Assembly: GCF_001641695.1 (NCBI RefSeq)
Contig: NZ_LSEF01000071.1
Coordinates: forward strand, 1-59,913
Reading direction: 5' to 3'
Length of the DNA stretch: 59,913 bases
DNA from: Bradyrhizobium neotropicale
GTDB lineage: Bacteria; Pseudomonadota; Alphaproteobacteria; Rhizobiales; Xanthobacteraceae
Shown piece after piece: positions 1-8,196 of this stretch. Under the pieces are notes generated by a model. That model worked only from the letters and a program-made list of their open reading frames with translations. It did not search any database and was not told the DNA's origin. The first letter of the stretch is position 1. Each line of letters opens with the position of its first letter. The position numbers and the translations under genes were made by a program.

Positions 1-81
1 CGCATCGCCCGTGCGCTGGCGATGCTGAAGGACAAGAAGACGGAAATGCCGGCGAAGAAGCACGACAATTTGCCGTTGTGA
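1..81 (+). CDS. C-terminal fragment of an unidentified protein
   Basis: The first 26 codons read in frame from base 1 to a TGA stop at 79-81. The fragment is basic and lysine-rich (it contains LKDKK and PAKKHDN). The upstream part lies outside the window. It is too short to assign to a family. Confidence 0.5.
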   Translation, partial: RIARALAMLKDKKTEMPAKKHDNLPL

Positions 82-87
82 CAAAAG

Positions 88-179
88 CGTAGGGTGGGTT
101 AGGCGAAGCCGTAACCCACCAGCGGAACCGGCTACGCGTCAAGACCTCGGTGGGTTACGCTACGCTAACCCACCCTACG
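88..179. repeat. Palindromic intergenic repeat (GTAGGGTGGGTTA type)
   Basis: CGTAGGGTGGGTTA at 88-101 is matched by its reverse complement at 166-179. A second nested inverted pair (GTAACCCACC and GGTGGGTTAC) lies between them. A related element is at 16,208-16,283. Elements like this are dispersed between host genes in this window, and I saw none inside the integrated element. This one follows the partial gene and may act in transcript ending or as a miniature repeat. Confidence 0.8.
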
Positions 180-197
180 GGCTCGATCCAAAATCCA

Positions 198-545
198 ATG
201 ACCGAAGACGATCCCACCGACGAGATTTCAGAGATCGAAGCGCGGATCGAGGCGCTGGTCGAGATCGCCGAACGCTGCCGGAAGTTCATCCTGGCTTCCA
301 AGATCGCGATCGGCGGCGGAGCCGCACTGCTGCTGATCACGATCCTCGGCCTGTTTGGTTTCGGTCAAACGGCGGCGCTCGGTTCGATCGCCCTGGTGCT
401 GGGCGGGATCGTTTCGTTCGGATCGAATGTCAGCACGTTGCGGCAAACCAACGCTGCGATCAGCGCTGCGGAGATGCGCCGCCTGGAGCTGATCGGCAGG
501 ATCGATCTTCGTCTGGTCGCTGATACGCCCATGAAGCTGGTGTGA
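198..545 (+). CDS. Small two-helix membrane protein, unknown function
   Basis: This 115-aa protein has an acidic N-terminus (MTEDD) and a short amphipathic segment rich in Glu, Ala and Ile. Two hydrophobic segments follow, around residues 37-60 and 62-80, and then a charged tail. The reading frame is open upstream to 150, but that part lies in the palindromic repeat, so the ATG at 198 is preferred. It is probably an inner-membrane protein of a type common in Bradyrhizobium. I do not recognise the family. Confidence 0.55.
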   Translation: MTEDDPTDEISEIEARIEALVEIAERCRKFILASKIAIGGGAALLLITILGLFGFGQTAALGSIALVLGGIVSFGSNVSTLRQTNAAISAAEMRRLELIGRIDLRLVADTPMKLV

Positions 546-611
546 AGCGGCTTGCAATCGCCTGCCGCAGGCCTACCATGACTGGCGTTGGACCCTTGAG
601 GGAGCGCAGCC

Positions 612-1097
612 ATGGAACTCACCGTGGTGCCCATCGTCAAGCCGGACGCCACCAACTTCATCTTCGGCCAGTCGCATTTCATCAAGACCGTGGAAGACCT
701 CCACGAGGCGCTGGTCGGCGCGGTGCCGGGCATCCGCTTCGGACTGGCCTTCTGTGAAGCCTCGGGCAAGCGGCTGGTGCGCTGGTCGGGGAACGACGAA
801 GCCGCGCTTACGCTGGCACGCGACAATGCGTTGGCCATCGGCGCCGGTCACACGTTCCTGATCTTCCTGGGTGACGGATACTTTCCCGTCAACGTGCTGG
901 CTGCGGTGCGCGCGGTGCCGGAGGTCTGCCGCATCTATTGTGCGACGGCCAATCCGACACAGGTGATCGTCGCGCAAACGGACCTCGGCCGCGGCGTGCT
1001 CGGCGTGGTGGACGGCAGCTCGCCGCTGGGCATCGAGACCGACGCGGACATCGCGTGGCGGAAAGACCTGCTGCGAAAGATCGGCTACAAGCTGTAG
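612..1097 (+). CDS. Adenosine-specific kinase (DUF355 / COG1839)
   Basis: The 161-aa protein has the length and features of the DUF355 family: an N-terminal VPIVKPDATNFIFGQSHFIK segment, a central GLAFCEASGKRLVR, and a GRGVLGVVDG stretch near the C-terminus. The family is annotated as adenosine-specific kinase from archaeal structural work, and its cellular role in bacteria is poorly defined. A clear ribosome binding site (GAGGGAG) precedes the ATG. It stands alone, ahead of the exported methyltransferase gene. Confidence 0.85.
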   Translation: MELTVVPIVKPDATNFIFGQSHFIKTVEDLHEALVGAVPGIRFGLAFCEASGKRLVRWSGNDEAALTLARDNALAIGAGHTFLIFLGDGYFPVNVLAAVRAVPEVCRIYCATANPTQVIVAQTDLGRGVLGVVDGSSPLGIETDADIAWRKDLLRKIGYKL

Positions 1098-1151
1098 CGA
1101 CTGGATGCAGCGGACGACGTGAATTGCGTATCTCGTAGAGAGCGCACGATC

Positions 1152-1892
1152 ATGAAGGCGTTGCTGCACGTGTTTGCCATGGTTGTCGCTGCGTGGGAGG
1201 CGGCCGCGCAGGATGCGCCACAGGACGACCAATGCGTCCGTGAACGCGCCGCCATGGTCGAAACCATCAGGGCCTACGCCCGGTCCGCCGGAAGTGGCTT
1301 GGGACAGCAAGGCTTGTCGGAGAAGGTGCTTGACGCCATGGCGCAAACCAAGCGCCATCTGTTCATCGCCGAGCGATCCTGCGCGATCGCCTACGCCGAC
1401 AGTCCGGTACCGATCGGCCTCGGCCAGACCATCTCGCAGCCCTACATCGTGGCCTTGATGACCCATTTGGCCGAAGTCGCGCCCGATCACGTCGTGCTCG
1501 AGATCGGCACAGGTTCGGGCTACCAGGCCGCCATCCTTGCGCGCCTGGCGCGAAAGGTCTGCACCATCGAGATCATCCCGCAATTGGCCGAGACCGCCAC
1601 GAAGACTCTGAGAGACCTCGCGTATGACAATGTCAGCGTCAGGCTTGGCGATGGCTACGATGGCTGGCCCGAATGCAGTCCGTTTGATGCCATCATCGTG
1701 ACGGCCGCGCTGGGGCATACGCCACCGCCTTTGATCGAGCAGCTCAAGGTGGGTGGTCGCCTCATCATGCCGGTGGGAGCCGGTTACGGCACGCAGCAGC
1801 TCACGGTCGTCGAAAAAGTCGCGCCCGGCAAGACAACGACGCGCAGCGTCGCCTACGTGCGGTTTGTCCCCTTTACGCGTTCACAGAACTAG
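1152..1892 (+). CDS. pcm: Protein-L-isoaspartate O-methyltransferase, exported form
   Basis: The protein (246 aa) transfers a methyl group from S-adenosylmethionine to isoaspartyl residues, the first step in repairing damaged proteins. The SAM site LEIGTGSGYQAA and the upstream GQTISQPYIVALM motif are typical of PIMT enzymes. The ATG at 1152 is chosen because it begins a cleavable signal peptide (MKALLHVFAMVVAAWEAAAQ), which suggests action in the periplasm rather than in the cytosol. A cysteine-containing linker (QCVRER) follows the signal. The convergent VOC gene and a shared hairpin lie downstream. Confidence 0.85.
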   Translation: MKALLHVFAMVVAAWEAAAQDAPQDDQCVRERAAMVETIRAYARSAGSGLGQQGLSEKVLDAMAQTKRHLFIAERSCAIAYADSPVPIGLGQTISQPYIVALMTHLAEVAPDHVVLEIGTGSGYQAAILARLARKVCTIEIIPQLAETATKTLRDLAYDNVSVRLGDGYDGWPECSPFDAIIVTAALGHTPPPLIEQLKVGGRLIMPVGAGYGTQQLTVVEKVAPGKTTTRSVAYVRFVPFTRSQN

Positions 1893-1958
1893 AGGCGTGA
1901 TGAATTTGGATTGAACCTCCCGCTGCAGCGCCGGCGCAATCGCACGCTCTAGAGCCCG

Positions 1959-1995
1959 CGCAGGATGGGCTGAGCATAGCGAAGCCTATCCTGCG
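1959..1995. terminator. Hairpin between convergent genes
   Basis: CGCAGGAT at 1959-1966 pairs with ATCCTGCG at 1988-1995. The hairpin lies between the convergent pcm and VOC genes, where a shared bidirectional terminator is expected. It has no strong T-run and also resembles the host's dispersed palindromic repeats, so its role is uncertain. Confidence 0.45.
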
Positions 1996-2010
1996 AGGCC
2001 GTGACTTCGT

Positions 2011-2472
2011 CTACGCAGCCTTGTGCTGCTGCTTCATGGCCTCCGCCGCACGCTTCTTCAGTTCGGCGGGCGATACATCCTCGATATGGGTGCCGATGTG
2101 CCATCGGTTGCCCGCCGGATCCGTCACGCCGCCGCTGCGGTCGCCGTAGAATTGATCGGCGGGCTCCATCACCGATGTGCCGCCGGCCTTGAGCGCCTTC
2201 TGATAGACTGCATCGACGTTCGGTACGTAGAGATAGAGCATCGTGGATGTTGCTTGTGCGCGCTCCGAGGCGTCGGAAATCATGATGATGGAATTTCCGA
2301 CCTTGAACTCCGCATGTCCAACCTTGCCATCGGGCCGCATCATCGGCTCGAAGACCGGTTGGGCTCCAAAAGCGTCCTTCATGAAGCGGATGATCTTCTC
2401 CGCACCATCGACGACGAGATAGGGCGTGACGGTGTGGTATCCCTCGGGAACCGGTTTTACCTTGGTTGCCAT
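2011..2472 (-). CDS. VOC family protein (glyoxalase / PhnB-like)
   Basis: The 153-aa protein shows the vicinal-oxygen-chelate pattern: HTVTPYLVVDGAEKII at the start, AEFKVGNSIIMISD in the middle, and the end motif GGVTDPAGNRWHIGTHIEDV of PhnB-like proteins. Family members bind a metal and act on or sequester small molecules; the substrate cannot be read from the sequence. An AGAGGAAA ribosome binding site supports the start at 2472, although ten more codons upstream are open. Confidence 0.8.
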   Translation of the reverse strand: MATKVKPVPEGYHTVTPYLVVDGAEKIIRFMKDAFGAQPVFEPMMRPDGKVGHAEFKVGNSIIMISDASERAQATSTMLYLYVPNVDAVYQKALKAGGTSVMEPADQFYGDRSGGVTDPAGNRWHIGTHIEDVSPAELKKRAAEAMKQQHKAA

Positions 2473-2667
2473 GGCTGTTTCCTCTGGTTTTGATGAACCC
2501 ATGCAGGACGACCCAGCCCTTGTCGTGTCGGAAATCTTCGACCCGGTCTTTGAACAAAGTATGACGGCTGGCGCCGCGTTTCAGCGGGCGGTCGCGTCAA
2601 TGTGCGTCCGCTGCTAAGTTCCCCGTTGTCAGCGTTGCCGGGTCACAAAAACATCAGGGAGATCCCA

Positions 2668-2982
2668 ATGCCCGCCGCCTTCTTCGTCGTCCGCGCCACC
2701 GTCACCGATGCTGGCAGGCGTGCCGCGTTCGACAAATGGTACGAGACCGAACATCTGCCGGATGCGGTGAAGGCGTTCGGCGTGAGCAAAGCGTGGCGGT
2801 TCTGGAGCCTCGACGATCCGTCGCTGCATCAGGCGGTGTATCAGTTCGATGACGAGGCGGCGCTCGAGGCCATGCTGAAGGGCGAGGCGTTGAAGCGGCT
2901 GACGGCCGATTTCAACCGCGACTGGCCCGAGGTGACGCGCGCGAGAGAGACGCTGGTGCTGGCGCAGGAATTTGGGACATAG
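2668..2982 (+). CDS. Small dimeric alpha/beta-barrel protein (EthD-like)
   Basis: This 104-aa protein carries a DKWYETEHLPDAVKAFGV segment, typical of dimeric alpha-beta barrel (EthD-like) proteins with a WY..EHLPD motif. An AGGGAGA ribosome binding site precedes the ATG at 2668, and the further upstream open frame has no such support. It is probably a small cytosolic enzyme or ligand binder. The substrate is unknown. Confidence 0.65.
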   Translation: MPAAFFVVRATVTDAGRRAAFDKWYETEHLPDAVKAFGVSKAWRFWSLDDPSLHQAVYQFDDEAALEAMLKGEALKRLTADFNRDWPEVTRARETLVLAQEFGT

Positions 2983-3181
2983 CCTCGTCGCCCCGGAAGG
3001 ACGGTGCTGAGGCAATCGTAGCTCGGATGGAGCGCAGCGAAATCCGGGGCAAATGTATCAGCGCTGTCACTTCATGTCAGCTTTTCAATGAACCTGAACG
3101 CGCGCTTCAGCCGCAGTTCATGTCGCTGCTCCGACACTTCATTCTGCATCACGAGGACGATGATCCAAGAGGAAAGATGTC

Positions 3182-3496
3182 ATGGAGCGCCGCAACTTCT
3201 TGAAGCTTGCATTCGGTGTCGCGGCTGGAGCGGCCGCGTTCACGGCGACTGCACAGGCCGCGCCGCTGTCGCCGCAACCGATCGGTGAGCTGGCCCGCAC
3301 GCCGCAAGGCACTTCGGAGGCTCATCCCGCGGTCACCACCAGCGAGGAAGCCGCTCGTCTGAAGCCTGAGCAGGTTCATTGGCACGGCGGCTGGCATCAT
3401 CGCCACTGGGGCTGGCGTCACCGGCATTGGGGCTGGCGTCATCGGCACTGGGGCTGGCGCCGACGCTGGCATCGCCGCCACTGGCGGCATTGGTAG
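3182..3496 (+). CDS. Tat-exported histidine/tryptophan/arginine-rich repeat protein
   Basis: The 104-aa protein starts with a twin-arginine signal (ERRNFLKLAFG followed by an alanine-rich stretch and AQA|A). The C-terminal third is a tandem heptad HWGWRHR repeated three times and ends in HRRHWRHW. Dense His and Trp suggest metal or surface binding outside the cytoplasm, but no function is established. AGGAAAG precedes the start, and a strong terminator follows at 3531. The gene is complete. Confidence 0.65.
   Translation: MERRNFLKLAFGVAAGAAAFTATAQAAPLSPQPIGELARTPQGTSEAHPAVTTSEEAARLKPEQVHWHGGWHHRHWGWRHRHWGWRHRHWGWRRRWHRRHWRHW
3404..3466 (+). repeat. 21-bp in-frame tandem repeat
   Basis: Three copies of CAYTGGGGCTGGCG plus seven further bases start at 3404, 3425 and 3446; the third copy diverges at its end. 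Each codes for one HWGWRHR heptad in the Tat-exported protein. Such near-identical DNA repeats can expand or contract by slippage. Confidence 0.85.
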
Positions 3497-3530
3497 GTCG
3501 GGGCCGGCAACTCGGCCTTCCCTGACAAAC

Positions 3531-3556
3531 GGGGACCGCCTTGCGGTCCCCGTTTT
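3531..3556 (+). terminator. Rho-independent terminator
   Basis: GGGGACCGC and GCGGTCCCC form a perfect 9-bp stem with a short CTT loop, followed by GTTTTCGTT. It lies 35 bases after the Tat-protein gene and precedes the end of the minus-strand gene at 3630. Confidence 0.85.
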
Positions 3557-3629
3557 CGTTCATCCCGGCAAAAGAAAATGGCCGCGCCAGCAATGCCGCG
3601 CGGCCATTTCGCAGCACGAGAAGATCAGA

Positions 3630-3884
3630 TCAAATCGGACGGCAGCGGCCGTAGTACCAGCGGAAGCCGTACGGGCAGACGCGTGCACGCGGCACCACGA
3701 CGACCGGCGCCGGGGCGACCACGACAGGGCCAGGGGCAACGACGACCGGACCGCCGCGCATCGGGCGGCAGCCGCCATACGGGCCACGGTACCAGCCGGG
3801 GCCGCAGCCACCAGCGGCGCTGGCCGCCTCGCTGAAACCGACGACGGCGCTGGCGAGCATGACGGCGGCAAACAGATATTTCAT
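3630..3884 (-). CDS. Small secreted glycine/proline-rich protein (GCG_CRPN-like)
   Basis: The 84-aa protein has a signal peptide (MKYLFAAVMLASAVVGFSEAASA), then GGCGPGWYRGPYGGCRPM, a valine-proline repeat (PGPVVVAP, APVVVVP) and a closing CPYGFRWYYGRCRPI. The paired GCGPGW and C.PYG..W segments match the small GCG_CRPN-type exported proteins common in Bradyrhizobium. The function is unknown. A GGAG-type ribosome binding site supports the start at 3884. Confidence 0.7.
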   Translation of the reverse strand: MKYLFAAVMLASAVVGFSEAASAAGGCGPGWYRGPYGGCRPMRGGPVVVAPGPVVVAPAPVVVVPRARVCPYGFRWYYGRCRPI

Positions 3885-4063
3885 TTGATCTCCTTCTCGT
3901 CTTTGGGGAGGGCGCTTGCGGCGCACAATGAATCAAAAGACACGATTCGACACATTAAATTCGGGTGGGATGTGTCGACACGGCGCGATCCAACTTCGCA
4001 ATCATGACCTGAATGCGACATGAATGCTTGTCGCGATGTTGCTTCAGGCGACAGCGATTGGCG

Positions 4064-5074
4064 CTAGCGGCCAAGGAAGCCGAGCACCAGCTCCCGGTAC
4101 TTGTCGGGCGCTTCCAGGAAGACGAGGTGACCGGTGTCCGGAATCACCTCGGCTCGTGCGTTCGGCATCTTGTCGGCGAACGCTTTTGCGAGATCGGCGT
4201 TGTGCCCCATCTTCGGCCGCAGCGCCTCCGGCGCGTTCGGCCGGCCTGGTGCGTTGTGGTCGTCTGCGCCCATGATGAAGAGCGTCGGCTCGGAAACAAG
4301 CGGGATCTCGTGCGCCACCGGCTCGCGATAGATCATCTGGCCGGAGCTGACGAAGGCGCGCAGCCAGCGCGGATAATCCGGGCTGCCCTTGATGTTGAAG
4401 CGGGCGTCGATGAACGGCGTGATCTGGTCCGGCGGAAGTTTGATTGCGTAGTTGGTCTCGAGCTGCTTGCGGTAGCCCTCCGGCGTCAGCTTGTCCTCGG
4501 TCTCGATGATCTTCTCGGTCGGCACCGGCGGCACGTAGAGGCGGTAATCCTCGAGCCCGATCGGCGCGGTCAGCACGAGATGGTTGACCCGATCCGGATA
4601 AGCGCGCGCGATGCGCACCCCCAGCATGCCGCCGAGCGAGTGGGCGACGATGTCTGCCTTGTCGATCTTGAGATGATCGAGCAGCGCGATGGTGTTGCGC
4701 GCCAGCGTGTCGAAATGCAGCTCGCCTTGCGGCTTGGAGGATTTTCCGAAGCCGACCTGGTCCGGCACCACGACGCGATAGCCGGCCTCGCTCAGCATCT
4801 TGATCACCGGCGCCCAGTAGCTCGACGGAAAATTGCGCCCGTGCAGCAGCACGACGGTGCGGCCGTTCGGCTGCGCCGGGACCACGTCCATATAGGCCAT
4901 GCGGACGTTCTCGCCGTCACTGACGAGCGGCAAGAGGTTGACGGGGTAGGGATAGGCGAAGCCCTCGAGCGCGATGCCGTAGGGCTCGCGCGGTGTGGCA
5001 TCGGCGGCGTGGGATGCGAGAGGGGCGGAGGCGAGAAGAGCGGCACAGAGTGCGGCCGGCAGGATGCGGTTCAT
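4064..5074 (-). CDS. Secreted alpha/beta hydrolase
   Basis: The 336-aa protein begins with a signal peptide (MNRILPAALCAALLASAPLASHA) and then shows the alpha/beta hydrolase layout: oxyanion region VVLLHGRNFPSS, nucleophile elbow AHSLGG, acidic residue in FIMGADDHNAPG and histidine in DTGHLVFLEAP. It probably hydrolyses an ester or similar bond in the periplasm; the substrate is unknown. The longer open frame to 5170 lies inside a palindromic repeat, so the start at 5074 is preferred. A long open frame on the opposite strand here is only its shadow. Confidence 0.85.
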   Translation of the reverse strand: MNRILPAALCAALLASAPLASHAADATPREPYGIALEGFAYPYPVNLLPLVSDGENVRMAYMDVVPAQPNGRTVVLLHGRNFPSSYWAPVIKMLSEAGYRVVVPDQVGFGKSSKPQGELHFDTLARNTIALLDHLKIDKADIVAHSLGGMLGVRIARAYPDRVNHLVLTAPIGLEDYRLYVPPVPTEKIIETEDKLTPEGYRKQLETNYAIKLPPDQITPFIDARFNIKGSPDYPRWLRAFVSSGQMIYREPVAHEIPLVSEPTLFIMGADDHNAPGRPNAPEALRPKMGHNADLAKAFADKMPNARAEVIPDTGHLVFLEAPDKYRELVLGFLGR

Positions 5075-5120
5075 GGAGAGGCTCTGATTGGAATTGACGC
5101 TGTGAGACACGGTCTCCGTC

Positions 5121-5170
5121 ATGCCCGGGCAAAGGCGCGAAGCGCGTCTTCGCGCAGATGTCCCGGGCAT
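5121..5170. repeat. Palindromic intergenic repeat (ATGCCCGGGC type)
   Basis: ATGCCCGGG at 5121-5129 is mirrored by CCCGGGCAT at 5162-5170, with a smaller GCGCGAAGCGCG palindrome between them. It lies between the hydrolase and the ArsR-type gene and belongs to the host repeat set. Confidence 0.7.
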
Positions 5171-5273
5171 CCACGTGCGAGCCGCAATAAACGCGTGGAT
5201 GGCGGGGTCAAGTCCGGCCGTGACGAGATCGTCCGATCACACGCAAACGTGCGATTTATCGCGATTTGCGTGA

Positions 5274-5972
5274 TTACTCCCGCCCGTTGCCGAACAGCGC
5301 GGCGAACTGCTTCTCGCCGGTGCGGGTGAAGTTCACGACGCGGCTGCCGGGCGTGGCATCGCGCGCGGCCCATTTCAGTTCGGTGAAGCGCCTCATCATC
5401 GCCGCGCCGAGTGTGCCGGCGAGATGATGGCGCCGCTCGCTCCAGTCGAGGCACGCCTTGCAGACGGGGCGGCGCGGATGGGTAAGCATGTCGGGCGAGA
5501 TCTGCAAATGCCTGGCGAGGAAGCGCTCGCCTTCCACCGTCAGCTCGATCTCCTGCTTCTTCTGCTTCACCAGTTTTCGCTCGCGCAGGCTGTCCAGCAT
5601 CTGCACGCCGAGATCGCCGGCAAGATGGTCGTAGCAGATCCGCGCCCGCCGCAGCGCCGGATCCTTTGGTCCCGTGCGCACGCGCATGTGGCCGGCCCGT
5701 GCGGCAAGGCCTGCGAGCCCTTCGAGCACGCCGGCGACGTCGGGATCGGTGAGGCGGTAATAGCGGTGCCGGCCCTGCTTCTCCGGCTCGATCAGTCCGC
5801 CGGCCTCGAGCTTGGCGAGATGGGAGCTTGCGGTCTGCGGCGTGATGCCGGCCTCCTGCGCGAGCTCGCTCGCGGTGAGCGCGCGGCCGTTCATCAGCGC
5901 CGTGAGCATGTTGGCGCGGGCGGGGTCGCCGACCAGCGAGGCGACCATGGCAATGTCGGGTCCTGCTTTCAT
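5274..5972 (-). CDS. ArsR/SmtB-type transcriptional regulator
   Basis: The 232-aa protein has an N-terminal winged helix typical of ArsR regulators: ANMLTALMNGRALTASELA, then the recognition part ITPQTASSHLAKLEAGGLI, then GRHRYYRL. The C-terminal half is an extended domain with a CKACLDW segment, as seen in longer ArsR-like proteins that sense ligands or redox state. The ATG at 5972 begins the conserved part. It is divergent from the NIPSNAP gene at 6135, across a palindromic repeat, and is a candidate regulator of 6135-7702. Confidence 0.8.
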   Translation of the reverse strand: MKAGPDIAMVASLVGDPARANMLTALMNGRALTASELAQEAGITPQTASSHLAKLEAGGLIEPEKQGRHRYYRLTDPDVAGVLEGLAGLAARAGHMRVRTGPKDPALRRARICYDHLAGDLGVQMLDSLRERKLVKQKKQEIELTVEGERFLARHLQISPDMLTHPRRPVCKACLDWSERRHHLAGTLGAAMMRRFTELKWAARDATPGSRVVNFTRTGEKQFAALFGNGRE

Positions 5973-6028
5973 GCTTCGATGGTAGCCGAAGCATTGGTGC
6001 CGGGCAAGCGCGTAGGGTGTAACCAATT

Positions 6029-6114
6029 CGTCATTGCGAGGAGCGAAGCGACGAAGCAATCCAGGCTGCCTCCGCGGCCGCACTCTGGATTGCTTCGCTG
6101 CGCTCGCAATGACG
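6029..6114. repeat. Palindromic repeat (CGTCATTGCGAG type)
   Basis: CGTCATTGCGAG begins at 6029 and CTCGCAATGACG ends at 6114. An inner pair, GAAGCAATCCAG and CTGGATTGCTTC, completes a long stem. The same element recurs at 14,217-14,298. It fills the divergent promoter region between the ArsR gene and the NIPSNAP gene. Confidence 0.85.
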
Positions 6115-6134
6115 GCGAAACGAGGAGAACCCGC

Positions 6135-6443
6135 ATGTCCGTCACCGTCTTCATCCGCTACCAGCTCGATCCGTTCAAGCGCGCGCAGTTCGAGGACTAT
6201 TCGAAGCGCTGGCTCACCATCATCCCGAAATGCGGCGGCGACCTGATCGGCTATTTCATGCCGCATGAGGGCACCAACAACATCGCCTTCGCGCTGATCA
6301 CCTTCGAGAGTCTGGCCGCCTATGAAGCCTATCGCGCGCGGCTGCGCCAGGATGCGGAAGGCATGGCCAATTTCCATTTCGCCGAGGAGAACAAGTTTAT
6401 TCTTGCCGAGGAGCGGACCTTCCTGCGCAAGGTGGTATTGTAG
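6135..6443 (+). CDS. NIPSNAP family protein
   Basis: The 102-aa protein shows the NIPSNAP pattern: VFIRYQLDPFKRAQFEDY, then GGDLIGYFMPHEGTNNIA and FESLAAYEAYRARL. These are small dimeric alpha/beta-barrel proteins; the biochemical role in bacteria is unclear. A GAGGAGAA ribosome binding site precedes the ATG. It forms a tight cluster with the next monooxygenase-like gene and the ICL/PEPM gene. Confidence 0.8.
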   Translation: MSVTVFIRYQLDPFKRAQFEDYSKRWLTIIPKCGGDLIGYFMPHEGTNNIAFALITFESLAAYEAYRARLRQDAEGMANFHFAEENKFILAEERTFLRKVVL

Positions 6444-6468
6444 CCACGTCGCAAACAGGGAGATGCCC

Positions 6469-6819
6469 ATGATCGCCGTGATCTTCGAGGTCTGGCCGAA
6501 GCCGGAACACCGCAAGGACTATTTCGACCTCGCGGCCGATCTGAAGCCGCTCCTGCAAACCATCGACGGCTTCGTCTCGGTCGAACGCTTCGAGAGCCTG
6601 ACCGAGAAGGGCAAGATCCTGTCGGTCTCGTTCTGGCGCGACGAGGCCGCGGTCGAGGCCTGGCGCAACACGATGGAGCACCGCCGCAGCCAAGCCAAGG
6701 GTCGTGGCAAGATCTTCGCCGACTACCGCTTGCGCATTGCCAGCGTCATCCGCGACTACGGCATGACCGATCGCGAACAGGCGCCGAAGGACAGCCGCGC
6801 CGTACACGACGCGCATTAG
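6469..6819 (+). CDS. Antibiotic biosynthesis monooxygenase-like protein
   Basis: The 116-aa protein has an ABM-type ferredoxin fold signature: MIAVIFEVWPKPEHRKDY, then FVSVERFES, SVSFWRDEAAVEAWRN and EHRRSQAKGR. Members include small cofactor-less monooxygenases and haem-degrading relatives; its substrate is not evident. The ATG at 6469 has AGGGAG six bases upstream, and another ATG lies six bases earlier. It is 25 bases after the NIPSNAP gene, so the two are probably co-transcribed. Confidence 0.8.
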   Translation: MIAVIFEVWPKPEHRKDYFDLAADLKPLLQTIDGFVSVERFESLTEKGKILSVSFWRDEAAVEAWRNTMEHRRSQAKGRGKIFADYRLRIASVIRDYGMTDREQAPKDSRAVHDAH

Positions 6820-6892
6820 CACGTGCCCGGGCGCGCACTGGCGCTGCCCCGGGTGGGTGCCTATGTCTGCGCGGCCAACAAGGGAGAGAAAC

Positions 6893-7702
6893 ATGCATGT
6901 CACGACCGCGGACAAACGCGCGACGTTCAGGAAGATGCACGATGCCGGCTGCTTCATCCTGCCCAATCCGTTCGACGTCGGCAGTGCCAAGGCGCTACAG
7001 CATCTCGGCTTCAAGGCGATCGCCTCGTCGAGCGCGGGCTTTGCCTGGACCATCGGCCACGCCGATAACCGCGTCACGGTCGACGACGTCTGTCAGCATC
7101 TGGCAGCATTGTGCTCGGCCGTCGACATCCCCGTGAACGCGGATTTCGAGGGCGGGTTTGCCGTCGAGCCCGACAGGGTCGCGGAAAATGTCGAGCGCGG
7201 GGTGCGGACCGGCGTCGCCGGCCTGTCGATCGAGGATTCCACCGGCGACAAGGACAAGCCGATCTACGAGCGTGCGCTCGCGGTCGAGCGCATCAGGGCG
7301 GCGCGCAAGGCGATCGGCGACAGCGGCACGCTCCTGGTCGGCCGCTGCGAGGCCTACCTATGGGGCGTTGCCGATCTCAAGCTCGTTATCGACCGGCTCA
7401 CCGCTTATGCGGACGCCGGCGCCGATTGCCTCTATGCGCCGGGCCTGAAGACGCGCGAGGACATCGCCGCGGTCGTGAAGGCCGTGCATCCAAGGCCGTT
7501 CAACCTGCTGATCGGTGGCTCGGGCCTGTCGTTGCAGGAGGCCGCCGATCTTGGCGTGCGGCGGATCAGCGTCGGCGGCTCGCTGGCGCGCGCCGCCTGG
7601 GGCGGCTTCATGCGCGCGGCGAAGGAGATGGCGGAGAAGGGGACCTTCGCAGAGCTCGGAAGCGGCTATCCCGGCGGCGAACTCAACAAGATGTTCAGCT
7701 GA
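6893..7702 (+). CDS. Isocitrate lyase / PEP mutase family enzyme
   Basis: The 269-aa protein has the ICL/PEPM barrel marks: LPNPFDVGSAKAL, the SSAGFAWTIGHAD loop, VNADFEGGF with metal-binding Asp and Glu, and LVGRCEAYLWG in the active-site loop region. The family forms or breaks C-C or C-P bonds in small oxoacids; it looks like the PEP phosphonomutase/oxaloacetate hydrolase-like group, with no exact substrate inferable. AAGGGAGAG precedes the ATG. A strong bidirectional terminator follows. Confidence 0.85.
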   Translation: MHVTTADKRATFRKMHDAGCFILPNPFDVGSAKALQHLGFKAIASSSAGFAWTIGHADNRVTVDDVCQHLAALCSAVDIPVNADFEGGFAVEPDRVAENVERGVRTGVAGLSIEDSTGDKDKPIYERALAVERIRAARKAIGDSGTLLVGRCEAYLWGVADLKLVIDRLTAYADAGADCLYAPGLKTREDIAAVVKAVHPRPFNLLIGGSGLSLQEAADLGVRRISVGGSLARAAWGGFMRAAKEMAEKGTFAELGSGYPGGELNKMFS

Positions 7703-7730
7703 CGCGAACGATTCAGCCGGCCCAAGCGAC

Positions 7731-7769
7731 AAGCGGCGGGATGTCGGGTCCCGCCTGATCCCGCCGCTT
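7731..7769. terminator. Bidirectional terminator between convergent genes
   Basis: AAGCGGCGGGAT at 7731-7742 pairs with ATCCCGCCGCTT at 7758-7769. The hairpin is flanked by short A and T runs suited to termination on both strands. It lies between the ICL/PEPM gene and the convergent membrane-protein gene. Confidence 0.85.
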
Positions 7770-7803
7770 TCGCATTTCAACGCGATTGGTTACTGCGTGC
7801 CTT

Positions 7804-8196
7804 TTACTGCGCCTTGCCGCCGTCAGACGGCGCGGCAGGCTCCGCTGGCTTGCTCGGCGCCGCACCCGTGGTCACACCCGGCGCGGTATTGTTCTTCGGC
7901 GTCGCGTCACGCATGCCCGGAGGCGACGCCGGATTGGTCGGCTGCTTCTGTGCGGTCTGCGAGGCCGGGGCGTTGCTGGCCTGGTTGGTCGTACTCGTGT
8001 TGTTCAGGCCGTAGAATACGGCGCCCAGCACCAGCGCGATCGCAACAGCGAACAACGCAACTTTACCGCTGGAGGCGGGGCCTTCCCCGAGCTCGGGATC
8101 GGCCTGCAGGTCGGCATCCCGGCGTGCCGCGCGAAGATACTCATCGTCGGCGAGGTTCGGGCGGTACGGATCGTTGGGAAAACGGTCGTCAGCCAT
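7804..8196 (-). CDS. Single-pass membrane protein with disordered C-terminal tail
   Basis: The 130-aa protein has a charged N-terminal half (MADDRFPNDPYRPNLADDEY), one transmembrane helix (VALFAVAIALVLGAVFYGL) around residues 47-65, and a low-complexity tail rich in Asn, Thr, Pro and Ala. This layout is common in Bradyrhizobium hypothetical proteins. The function is unknown. The ATG at 8196 has GAGGAGACC upstream. Confidence 0.65.
   Translation of the reverse strand: MADDRFPNDPYRPNLADDEYLRAARRDADLQADPELGEGPASSGKVALFAVAIALVLGAVFYGLNNTSTTNQASNAPASQTAQKQPTNPASPPGMRDATPKNNTAPGVTTGAAPSKPAEPAAPSDGGKAQ

Noticed and set aside
4013..5329. 438-aa open frame on the plus strand
   Set aside because: It is antisense to the secreted hydrolase, which has a signal peptide and full catalytic motifs.
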